Notes under the pieces: model-generated
What the model was told of the DNA's origin: nothing
Databases searched by the model: none
What the model saw: the letters and a program-made list of their open reading frames with translations, nothing else
Shown here: piece by piece, positions 7,223-12,814 of the stretch
How the letters are laid out: every line of letters begins with the position of its first letter
Position numbering within the stretch: the stretch's first letter is position 1
Translations under genes and position numbers: made by a program
DNA from: JAUVDZ01 sp964346325
GTDB taxonomy: Bacteria; Patescibacteriota; Gracilibacteria; UBA1369; PNNO01
Assembly (NCBI GenBank): GCA_964346325.1
Contig: CAYFUK010000032.1
Coordinates: 1-13,798 of the forward strand
Direction of reading: 5' to 3'
DNA: 13,798 bases

Positions 7223-9139
7223 ATGAAAAATTTCAAATACAAAAAACATCCCGAACATACAAAGCATTTTATGCAAAAAGCTGCAGCATGGTTTGCGATG
7301 TTTGTATTTATGACAGCTGCCGTTTTTATGGTTAACATGAATTACAGCGACTTTAAAGCGAGTATAATACCAAGCAGGAATGTGCCTGATTTTGATGGAA
7401 CCGTACTGCCCGTTCAAAAAGCACCTGACTGGGTTGCTTTAAGTTCGGCTGAATACAATTATTCTTATAATCAGCTTCCTCCAAACAAATTAATAAATAT
7501 ACCCGAATATGATCCCGATAAATTAATAATCAGTACGGATAACCTAACATGGGGCAATCCACAGCATGATGCTATCAGAAATGCCAAAATAACTTATTCG
7601 GTTCCGTATATGGGTAATTACAAACTTGACGGAAGGGAATATTCGGGCAGTCATCTCGCGGTTGATTTAAAACTTCCGGAAGGAACGCCGGTATATGCCA
7701 TTGCAAACGGACAAATAGAAAAAGTTTCTTTAATAAACAGCGGTTTTGGAAATCATATTGTAATTGAGCATCAAAATGCGCCAACTTTAAATAATCGGCA
7801 AAAAACGGAGACACTTTATTCAAGTTACTCTCATCTGGATTCAGTTAGTGTAAGTGAAGGCTCAATAGTTAAAAAAGGAGATTTAATCGGTTATTCAGGC
7901 GATTCGGGCCTATCAACCACGCCTCATTTACATTTCCAAATCGACAGATCTACAGCGGACTGGCATCCGTACTGGCCTTTTACTTCCCGTGAAGCTTCAA
8001 GTGCGGGTATGAGTTTTAGTGACGCGATAAATAGAGGTTTAAACCAAAACAAAGCTATTGCAAACACAATAAATCCGATGTTATATGTTCAGAAATATCT
8101 GGATGCAACTTCTTATGATTATGAGGAGCCGGTTTATGAAGAAGATGATGAAGAAGAAGTTTTAAACCCTCCCGATCCTCCGACTTCAAATAAAGTCATA
8201 TCGGAAGATGAAAATAGTGACGAAGAAAAAATTCCTGAATCGGAATTAATTGTGGCGGATTTTGAAATTGAATCCCCTATTACTTTTGAACCAAGAGAAC
8301 CAACTACGGTTACGATTAAAGCGCTGGATGCAAACGGAAATGTTTTAACGGATTTTGCTCCGGAATCACCGATGAGAGTCGAAGTAAAAAGAGGTTCCGC
8401 AGAAATTGAACCAAAAAGATTAAATCGAAATGATTTTAATAACGGAGTGGCAAAAATACTTGTTACATCAAGAAGCACAAGGCCTGTTCAGTTAAGAATC
8501 AAATCGGACACAATTATAAAAGACAGCGAAACAATGTCAAAAAACAGTTTGTTTGCAGATATTGGAGAAATACACCCGCATTACAGGGCAATTAAATTCC
8601 TAAAAAACGAAGGAGTGATTGAAGGTTACCCGGATGGCACATTTAAACCCGACAATACGATTTCAAGAGTTGAAGTAATTAAATTCATTTTGGAAGGCAT
8701 TGATGCAGACTTAAAATACGCCAGATCTTTAAATTTCAGTGATACGGATAGGAATGAATGGTATGCGGGATATCTCTATACAGCAACGGAAAACGGTGTT
8801 GTTGAAGGTTATCCTGACGGAACTTTCAAACCTTTAAATTCGGTAAAAAAAGTTGAATTTCTAAAAATGCTTATTGAATCAATGAATATAGATGTTAATC
8901 CGAATGTAGGACGATTCACATTTACCGATGTTAATGAAGATGAGTGGTATGCTCCATATGTGAAATTTGCCATTGATAAAAACCTGATAGATGTTGAAGG
9001 AAGAGAATTTAAACCAAATGAAAAAATGTCACGAGAACAGGTTGCTGAAGCGATATATCGTGTAAAAATACTTACAGAGACAGGTGAATCCAAATTCTCA
9101 GCAAATATTGCAAATGAATTTGAAGCGAATTTCGGATAA
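7223..9139 (+). CDS. M23-family endopeptidase with three S-layer homology domains
   Basis: Surface protein of 638 aa. An N-terminal hydrophobic segment (about residues 14-33) serves as signal or anchor. The LytM/M23 zinc peptidase domain covers about 125-250: HLAVD gives zinc ligands His144 and Asp148, YSHLD holds catalytic His204, and HLHF gives His235 and ligand His237. A strongly acidic, proline-containing linker (about 300-345) and a beta-rich segment, perhaps Ig-like (350-430), follow. Three SLH domains start near Phe444, Phe505 and Phe567; the first two show GYPDGTFKP and the third has the diverged form GREFKPNEKMSREQ. The family cleaves peptide cross-links of peptidoglycan, and SLH domains bind secondary wall polymers, so this is likely a wall-bound hydrolase for growth or division. 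It has its own promoter and no Shine-Dalgarno. Confidence 0.9.
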   Translation: MKNFKYKKHPEHTKHFMQKAAAWFAMFVFMTAAVFMVNMNYSDFKASIIPSRNVPDFDGTVLPVQKAPDWVALSSAEYNYSYNQLPPNKLINIPEYDPDKLIISTDNLTWGNPQHDAIRNAKITYSVPYMGNYKLDGREYSGSHLAVDLKLPEGTPVYAIANGQIEKVSLINSGFGNHIVIEHQNAPTLNNRQKTETLYSSYSHLDSVSVSEGSIVKKGDLIGYSGDSGLSTTPHLHFQIDRSTADWHPYWPFTSREASSAGMSFSDAINRGLNQNKAIANTINPMLYVQKYLDATSYDYEEPVYEEDDEEEVLNPPDPPTSNKVISEDENSDEEKIPESELIVADFEIESPITFEPREPTTVTIKALDANGNVLTDFAPESPMRVEVKRGSAEIEPKRLNRNDFNNGVAKILVTSRSTRPVQLRIKSDTIIKDSETMSKNSLFADIGEIHPHYRAIKFLKNEGVIEGYPDGTFKPDNTISRVEVIKFILEGIDADLKYARSLNFSDTDRNEWYAGYLYTATENGVVEGYPDGTFKPLNSVKKVEFLKMLIESMNIDVNPNVGRFTFTDVNEDEWYAPYVKFAIDKNLIDVEGREFKPNEKMSREQVAEAIYRVKILTETGESKFSANIANEFEANFG

Positions 9140-9162
9140 ATTCTATTGATAAAAACTAATCT

Positions 9163-9168
9163 TATAAT
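9163..9168 (+). promoter_or_regulatory. -10 box of the signal peptidase gene
   Basis: TATAAT lies 24 bp after the preceding stop codon and 30 bp before ATG 9199. TTGATA at 9146-9151 is only 11 bp upstream, too near for a normal -35, and no other good -35 is seen. The leader would be about 23 nt, like those of its neighbours. Confidence 0.35.
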
Positions 9169-9198
9169 GTAAAGTTTATAGGAATTTTATATTTGAAT

Positions 9199-9987
9199 AT
9201 GAATGATCAGGAAAATAAAGATACGCAGGATGTAAAAGATATATTTAAAAAACCTGAAGAACAACCTGAAGAATCGGCAAAAGAGGACCAAAAAGCGAAA
9301 CCTACCACTAAACCCGAAGAAAAACCGCCAAATAAAATCATTGGTTTTATTTTGGATCTTGCTTTAAATTTGGTAATTGTTTTTGGTCTGGTTTTTTTGA
9401 TTCAGAATTTCATTGCATCGCCATTCAAGGTTTTCGGCCCTTCAATGTGTGACACTCTAAATGAAATCGACGGGGAATGCGCTCAGGGTTACGGAGAATA
9501 TATAATTGTAAATAAACTTGTTTATCAGAATTTCTTTGGCTGGAGCATGAACAAACCTGACAGAGGAGACATTATTGTATTCCATCCGCCTCACACTGAC
9601 AAAGATTTTTATATAAAAAGAATAATAGGTATATCCGGTGACACAATAAAGCTTATTGATGGGGAAATTTTCTTGTTTAACGATGAATATGAAACAGGAT
9701 ATGAACTTCCCGAACCTTATTTAAATGAAACAAATTCAAGCAATACTTTGCCAAGTACAAATCGGGTAACCACTTTTACCGTTCCCGAGGGCGAATATTT
9801 TGTTTTAGGCGATAACAGGCAAGCCAGTACGGATTCAAGAAGCTGTTTCAGGGATGCTTTTCAGGGTGGTTGCCGCGGCGAAGAAGCTTACTTTTTACCG
9901 CACGAAAATATTGAAGGAAGAGCATGGGTTGTTTTGTGGCCGTTCAGCAGCATAAGGCTTATAGAACAAGCAGAATATTTTGAATAA
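9199..9987 (+). CDS. lepB: signal peptidase I
   Basis: Membrane-bound serine protease (262 aa) that removes signal peptides from exported proteins using a Ser/Lys dyad. Residues 1-45 are hydrophilic, rich in Glu, Lys and Pro, and presumably cytoplasmic. One membrane helix follows (about 46-72). Box B is FGPSM with nucleophile Ser82, box D is FYIKRIIGISGD with Lys140, and box E is VLGDNRQASTDSR. Two cysteine pairs stand out: Cys before DTLNEIDGE and after it, and SRSCFRDAFQGGC near the end, which could form disulfides outside the membrane. I chose ATG 9199 over the in-frame TTG at 9193 because every neighbouring start is ATG and TTG would add only two residues. It follows the M23/SLH gene, one of its probable substrates, and is closed by a terminator. 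Confidence 0.93.
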   Translation: MNDQENKDTQDVKDIFKKPEEQPEESAKEDQKAKPTTKPEEKPPNKIIGFILDLALNLVIVFGLVFLIQNFIASPFKVFGPSMCDTLNEIDGECAQGYGEYIIVNKLVYQNFFGWSMNKPDRGDIIVFHPPHTDKDFYIKRIIGISGDTIKLIDGEIFLFNDEYETGYELPEPYLNETNSSNTLPSTNRVTTFTVPEGEYFVLGDNRQASTDSRSCFRDAFQGGCRGEEAYFLPHENIEGRAWVVLWPFSSIRLIEQAEYFE

Positions 9988-10013
9988 TTTTTTATAATAA
10001 ATTTTCCACCAAA

Positions 10014-10037
10014 ACAACTTGACAAAGTTGTGTTTTT
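10014..10037 (+). terminator. intrinsic terminator after lepB
   Basis: ACAACTT (10014-10020), loop GACA, AAGTTGT (10025-10031), then GTTTTT. An A-run before the stem allows extra pairing with the T-run, so it could also act on the opposite strand. It lies 27 nt after the lepB stop. Confidence 0.65.
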
Positions 10038-10047
10038 AGTTTAAATT
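10019..10047 (+). promoter_or_regulatory. promoter candidate overlapping the terminator
   Basis: A consensus -35 TTGACA (10019-10024) lies 17 bp before TAAATT (10042-10047; four of six). The -35 is built from the terminator loop and stem. A second -10, TATAAT, lies at 10082-10087 with only a weak -35. Either would begin a 5' leader of roughly 300-340 nt for the gene at 10388. Confidence 0.4.
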
Positions 10048-10098
10048 TATTACCTTTATTTAATATTGTGCAATAAATTCTTATAATGAAAAGCTTAA

Positions 10099-10110
10099 TG
10101 TATTAATACA
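10099..10110. repeat. 12-bp perfect palindrome
   Basis: TGTATTAATACA reads the same on both strands and lies 12-23 bp after the TATAAT at 10082-10087, an operator-like position just past the expected transcription start. AT-rich palindromes of this size can arise by chance. Confidence 0.3.
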
Positions 10111-10123
10111 ATCGGATTAATTT

Positions 10124-10163
10124 AATTCTCTATAACAGGGCAAATTATGCCTTAATGAGAATT
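10124..10163 (+). ncRNA. two-part hairpin upstream of the boxA-like site
   Basis: Outer stem AATTCTC (10124-10130) with GAGAATT (10157-10163). Inner stem AGGGCA (10137-10142) with TGCCTT (10148-10153), including one G-U pair, around loop AATTA. It ends one base before the boxA-like site, the same order (hairpin, then boxA) as in ribosomal RNA leaders. Confidence 0.4.
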
Positions 10164-10164
10164 T

Positions 10165-10175
10165 TGCTCTTTGAA
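10165..10175 (+). promoter_or_regulatory. boxA-like antitermination site
   Basis: TGCTCTTTGAA matches the first eight bases of the bacterial boxA consensus (TGCTCTTTAACA) exactly. BoxA RNA binds the NusB-S10 pair, which helps polymerase read through terminators in rRNA operons. No rRNA gene follows here. An eight-base match can occur by chance, but the hairpin placed just before it supports the call. Confidence 0.4.
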
Positions 10176-10191
10176 ATACAGCTAAATTTTT

Positions 10192-10273
10192 ACACCGGGA
10201 GAATACCGCCTGATTAAACTTTCAGGTTCTCATATATATCTGTGGAGTTTAACAGTTGGTACACTCTCGGTGT
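10192..10273 (+). ncRNA. predicted three-way-junction RNA element
   Basis: A closing helix pairs ACACCGGGAG (10192-10201) with CTCTCGGTGT (10264-10273), ten pairs with one G-U. Inside are GCCTGA/TCAGGT (10208-10213 with 10222-10227, one G-U, eight-base loop) and CTGT/ACAG (10240-10243 with 10252-10255). I match it to no riboswitch family that I know. Confidence 0.35.
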
Positions 10274-10286
10274 CTGTAACAGGAAC

Positions 10287-10333
10287 ATCCGGTTCATACA
10301 ATAATGTACGCGCCGGATTTAAATTTGAACCGG
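10287..10333 (+). promoter_or_regulatory. mutually exclusive hairpins in the leader
   Basis: CCGGTTCA (10289-10296) can pair with TGAACCGG (10326-10333). Alternatively ATCCGG (10287-10292) can pair with CCGGAT (10313-10318). They share bases, so only one can form at a time, as in attenuators or riboswitch expression platforms. A further short hairpin GGCA/TGCC lies at 10332-10343. Confidence 0.35.
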
Positions 10334-10352
10334 CATTTTTGCCAACAACAAC

Positions 10353-10379
10353 GCCGGCTAACAAGTGCCGGCAAGGAGG
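10353..10379 (+). promoter_or_regulatory. hairpin beside a strong ribosome-binding site
   Basis: GCCGGC (10353-10358) and GCCGGC (10367-10372) form a six-pair stem with loop TAACAAGT, ending at the base before AAGGAGG (10373-10379). That Shine-Dalgarno is eight bases from ATG 10388, an ideal distance. It is the only strong ribosome-binding site in the window and decides the start against the in-frame ATG at 10304. Confidence 0.6.
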
Positions 10380-10387
10380 AAAGAGTC

Positions 10388-11269
10388 ATGAAACGGTTTT
10401 TCACCCTGGCCATGGGGTTCATGGTCATAACCGCTTTGGGTTGCGGGGAGGACAAGAAGGTCGAACCGCAATTCAAGCAGGCAAGACCAAGACCGGCCAA
10501 TGCCGCCGAGATCAAGGCGGCGGAGGCCAAGAGATTCGAGGCACAGGCCAAGAAGATCAAGGCCGAGGCCGAGCGTGACCGGGAGCGCCGAATGCTCATG
10601 GAGAAGTACGACTTCGACAAGGGCGCAAGCGCCAAGCCTGCGACGATGAAGAAGAAGGGCCACAGCCCCCAAACCATCGCCCACACCAAGGGCGGCGGCA
10701 CGGTGCAGATCACCGTGCCCAAGGGGTGGCAAACCGCCCCGAAGCGCTTCAAGCGGTGCACCATGCTCCGCTCGGAGCAAAAAACTCTCGTGTGCCGCGT
10801 GGATGGAACCCCCAAGTTCTACGACGCGTGCATACTGAAGCCCCGGCGCAGCCGCACGGTCTACGTCGGGGGCGTGGTCGGGGGCGTGCGAATCCTCGGT
10901 GACGAGGAGGAGTACACGCGGGAGGAAATCGCCAAGTTGGGCGAAGAACTCCTGGGTCTCCTGCCCAGGGCAACAGGAAATATCAATATTTCCTGTTGGT
11001 CAATACCACTAAAACGCGTCCTGCGCGGACGCAGCTACTACGCCAGCAAGCGTCGGACCCACCGCCGCCGTAACAACGGCAACCCGGCGTCCAAAAGCTG
11101 GGTCAAAGAGAAATTCGCCACCAAGCGCGACCTGCGCAAAGTGGAGAAAGAGAGCAAAGCGGCGGATCGACGCGAACGCCGCGAGCGCAAAGCGGCGGAT
11201 CGAGATCTGCGCGCAATGTACCACAAGGTACGGCGCGCGGTGCAGCCGGGCAACACACCCAAATTTTAA
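10388..11269 (+). CDS. putative lipoprotein of unknown function, GC-rich foreign gene
   Basis: I do not recognise this 293-aa protein. It begins with a short signal sequence ending TALGC (Cys19), a weak lipobox, so a lipoprotein is plausible. Residues about 35-70 are Ala, Lys, Glu and Arg rich and probably coiled. A compact part (about 95-180) contains TVQITVPKGW and three cysteines spaced like a folded extracellular domain. The tail from 210 is strongly basic and repeats KAADR in an 11-residue period. Start ATG 10388 is set by AAGGAGG eight bases upstream. Third codon positions are mostly G or C, unlike every neighbour. Codons 195-209 (10970-11014) switch to AT-rich codons around a perfect inverted repeat, yet the frame continues. 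The sequence shows the reading frame and composition; origin and role are unknown. Confidence 0.7.
   Translation: MKRFFTLAMGFMVITALGCGEDKKVEPQFKQARPRPANAAEIKAAEAKRFEAQAKKIKAEAERDRERRMLMEKYDFDKGASAKPATMKKKGHSPQTIAHTKGGGTVQITVPKGWQTAPKRFKRCTMLRSEQKTLVCRVDGTPKFYDACILKPRRSRTVYVGGVVGGVRILGDEEEYTREEIAKLGEELLGLLPRATGNINISCWSIPLKRVLRGRSYYASKRRTHRRRNNGNPASKSWVKEKFATKRDLRKVEKESKAADRRERRERKAADRDLRAMYHKVRRAVQPGNTPKF
10951..11008. repeat. hairpin cluster with a 13-bp perfect inverted repeat inside the GC-rich gene
   Basis: The main repeat pairs CAACAGGAAATAT (10971-10983) with ATATTTCCTGTTG (10986-10998) across two bases. It is flanked by CCTGGG/CCCAGG (10951-10956, 10964-10969) and TGGT/ACCA (10997-11000, 11005-11008), the last overlapping the main arm by two bases. 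The centre is AT-rich in a GC-rich gene, and the surrounding patch is a whole number of codons (45 nt). Confidence 0.8.
11154..11203 (+). repeat. 17-bp direct repeat encoding KAADR
   Basis: GCAAAGCGGCGGATCGA occurs at 11154-11170 and 11187-11203, a 33-bp period equal to 11 codons. It encodes a charged helical repeat in the basic tail of the putative lipoprotein and probably arose by local duplication. Confidence 0.85.
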
Positions 11270-11299
11270 CCTCCCTCCTACAGACACCCACCCCGGGGA

Positions 11300-11326
11300 G
11301 GCGGTCACAGCAAGTCTGTGACCGCC
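11300..11326 (+). terminator. GC-rich hairpin after the putative lipoprotein gene
   Basis: GGCGGTCACAG (11300-11310), loop CAAGT, CTGTGACCGCC (11316-11326), eleven perfect pairs, 31 nt after the stop. No T-run follows (the next bases are CCCCGAATCC), so it is not a standard intrinsic terminator. It may protect the 3' end of the transcript or act with a factor. The palindrome CCCCGGGG lies just before it (11291-11298). Confidence 0.5.
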
Positions 11327-11368
11327 CCCCGAATCCCTTCCAAAAATATAACCAAAATCCGCATGAAC

Positions 11369-11383
11369 AAATAGCGGCTATTT
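11369..11383 (-). terminator. short AT-rich hairpin after the minus-strand membrane gene pair
   Basis: AAATAGC and GCTATTT pair around a single central base (more likely six pairs around CGG). It lies 14 bp past the stop of the 125-aa gene. No T-run follows on the minus strand, so the call is weak. Confidence 0.3.
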
Positions 11384-11397
11384 AATGTATATAAAAA

Positions 11398-11775
11398 TTA
11401 TTGCTCCTGGCGTGCAACAAAATACATCTCAATCAAAGAAACCGATAATATAAGCAGAAAACCCGACCACCAGTTCAAAACACCTATAATTAAAAAGAAA
11501 ACACAACCAAGGGCAATAACAGTAAGTTCAATCCCCTGTCTGAATGCAATTGATATATGATTTGAATAAATCTCATTTTTATTGAGCCACATTCTGAAAT
11601 AAAAACCCACGACAGTAAAAGTGCATGCCAAAGCAAAAAATAAACTTACAAAAAACAATCCCAATGCAAGCCCGGTAGACTCAAACGGATCAAGTTTATT
11701 TAGAACAATGAACCACGCAATCCAGCTTACAATTCCCGCTATTCCCACGAATGCCAAATATCTGTTATGAGTCAT
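11398..11775 (-). CDS. small integral membrane protein of unknown function
   Basis: Protein of 125 aa made almost wholly of membrane segments: about residues 6-25, 33-60 (long, perhaps with a bend) and one or two between 80 and 121. A short polar stretch (about 62-78, RMWLNKNEIYSNHISIAFRQ) joins the halves. No catalytic motif or family signature is seen. It begins 6 bp after the stop of the 322-aa membrane gene, so the two are surely one transcription unit and may act together. Composition matches the AT-rich host, not the island next to it. ATG start without Shine-Dalgarno. Confidence 0.75.
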   Translation of the reverse strand: MTHNRYLAFVGIAGIVSWIAWFIVLNKLDPFESTGLALGLFFVSLFFALACTFTVVGFYFRMWLNKNEIYSNHISIAFRQGIELTVIALGCVFFLIIGVLNWWSGFLLILSVSLIEMYFVARQEQ

Positions 11776-11781
11776 AATTTA

Positions 11782-12750
11782 TTAATTTTTAACATGTGGG
11801 TGCTTTTCGTAATATTGGCTTAAATACAAAGCCACCAATATTACGAGCGAACCTGTTCCAATAAAATAAACCGAATATATATTAATCCTTTCTACAACAA
11901 ACTGCAGCAGAAAAGAATAAAACGAAATCATTTCATTTAAATCAACCGTTATTAAACCGGGTAAAGTTTCCGGAGTAATTACAGCTGAAGGAGCCTGCTT
12001 CAATAATTGCCCCGAAATCAGGGCAAGAGCTCCTCCCAAAACAAAAGAACCGCCCATAAACTTCATTACTCTCGTATAAGGTTTATAAATTATCAATGTC
12101 ATCAATAAAATTATGATAAGCATAAACAAAGGCAGAATCATTTGCGCGTAATTAAAGATGAACAGCAAGTGCTTAAATTCAGTATTCGGCTTAAACTCAC
12201 CGGGTATTGCATCATTAAGATCTTTTTCCATTTCTCTCGCCAAAGGTTTTTCTACCTGCTCTTTTCCGATTGCCGATGGAATACATTCGGGCAGAGAACC
12301 GTTAAACTCAAATTCTTCAATTTCTTCTTCCGGTTCACAAACCGGTATTTTACTAACTATTATACCGGAAATATCAGAAGACATTTCAGGAATATTTTGT
12401 TTTAAGGGCATTAATGAAAGATCAATCTCCCCTTTTTGGCGATCTTCGGAAAGATTGTTCATCTGAGTTACAAAATCGGTAATAATTTCCTTAAAAGCAT
12501 CAAACTCAAAATATTCACGGGTTATTTTTTCAATTTCCTCTTCAGTAAAATATTCATCTACAAATTCATCTTGCTTTATTTGCTTCCGAAAAAATGACAA
12601 AAAATATTCATGCGACTCTTCAACCACCGGCCCCTCGTAAAACGAAGGATTAAAATATGTTTTAACAATACTTCTTATAAAAAATGTAGGAACAGTTACA
12701 AGCCCGAAAATAAGCACAAGTAAAACAGCAACGGCAATTCTTAACTTCAT
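11782..12750 (-). CDS. membrane protein with a large extracytoplasmic domain, function unknown
   Basis: Protein of 322 aa. The N-terminal helix (about residues 5-25) is followed by a long acidic, soluble domain (26-195) that contains YFTEEEIEKITREYFEFD and two cysteines, one before EPEEEIEEFEFNGSLPE and one after it. These may form a disulfide if the domain is outside. Three helices follow in the C-terminal part (about 199-221, 231-248 and 290-310), leaving a short basic-to-neutral tail. I recognise no family. The topology resembles a sensor or scaffold more than a transporter. It is 64 bp downstream of the DHH gene with only a weak promoter match between them (TTGTTT, 15 bp, GATAAT), and 6 bp upstream of the small membrane gene. 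Confidence 0.78.
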   Translation of the reverse strand: MKLRIAVAVLLVLIFGLVTVPTFFIRSIVKTYFNPSFYEGPVVEESHEYFLSFFRKQIKQDEFVDEYFTEEEIEKITREYFEFDAFKEIITDFVTQMNNLSEDRQKGEIDLSLMPLKQNIPEMSSDISGIIVSKIPVCEPEEEIEEFEFNGSLPECIPSAIGKEQVEKPLAREMEKDLNDAIPGEFKPNTEFKHLLFIFNYAQMILPLFMLIIILLMTLIIYKPYTRVMKFMGGSFVLGGALALISGQLLKQAPSAVITPETLPGLITVDLNEMISFYSFLLQFVVERINIYSVYFIGTGSLVILVALYLSQYYEKHPHVKN

Positions 12751-12814
12751 AATATTTAGCTTTAGTTTGTTGTGTTTTAAAGATTATCAGGAATGAAGTT
12801 CTTAAACAAGTTTA

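Larger units (their letters stand above)
10186..10345 (+). pseudogene. possible remnant of a C-type-lectin-like (DUF6273-like) protein C-terminus
   Basis: After a TAA at 10183-10185 this frame is open and reads like protein rather than noise: YRLIKLSGSHIYLWSLTVG, then SGSYNNVRAGFKFEPAF. The ending resembles the conserved VRPAL-type close of DUF6273 and related C-type-lectin-fold proteins, some of which are targets of diversity-generating retroelements. There is no start codon near the expected place and no reverse transcriptase in the window. The same bases form good RNA helices, so the two readings compete. This is recognition by eye only. Confidence 0.22.
9988..10387 (+). promoter_or_regulatory. 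400-nt leader region before the GC-rich gene
   Basis: No intact gene is recognised in this gap. From left to right it holds a terminator hairpin, promoter-like boxes, a 12-bp palindrome, a hairpin followed by a boxA-like site, a predicted multi-branch fold, an alternative hairpin pair, and a hairpin next to a strong Shine-Dalgarno. Base composition rises from AT-rich to GC-rich near 10300. A 20-codon ATG frame at 10155-10217 has no ribosome-binding site and overlaps the boxA, so I do not call it a gene. Confidence 0.5.
10300..11340. other. GC-rich island in AT-rich DNA
   Basis: G+C is about 60% by eye here, against about one third on both sides. The left change falls near 10300, inside the leader. 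The right change falls near 11340, after the hairpin that follows the gene. There is no integrase, transposase or tRNA at the edges. The 9-mer TTAATGTAT occurs on both sides (10095-10103 and 11382-11390) but is AT-rich enough to be chance. Origin by transfer or by assembly error is undecided. Confidence 0.75.

Noticed and set aside
9193..9198. TTG start for signal peptidase I
   Set aside because: An ATG follows two codons later, and all neighbouring genes start at ATG.
10155..10217. 20-codon leader peptide frame
   Set aside because: No ribosome-binding site, no run of regulatory codons, and it crosses the boxA-like site and the helix.
10353..10379. Integron attC-like look of the TAACAA hairpin before the GC-rich gene
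   Set aside because: No paired R-box sites or GTTRRRY core, and the hairpin is far too short. It is better read as a hairpin next to the ribosome-binding site.
10304..10387. Upstream in-frame ATG at 10304 as start of the putative lipoprotein
   Set aside because: It lacks a ribosome-binding site and would bury the signal sequence 28 residues inside.
10270..10815. Long open frames on both strands overlapping the GC-rich gene
   Set aside because: High G+C makes chance open frames common. Only the 10388 frame has a ribosome-binding site, a signal sequence and GC-rich third positions along its length.
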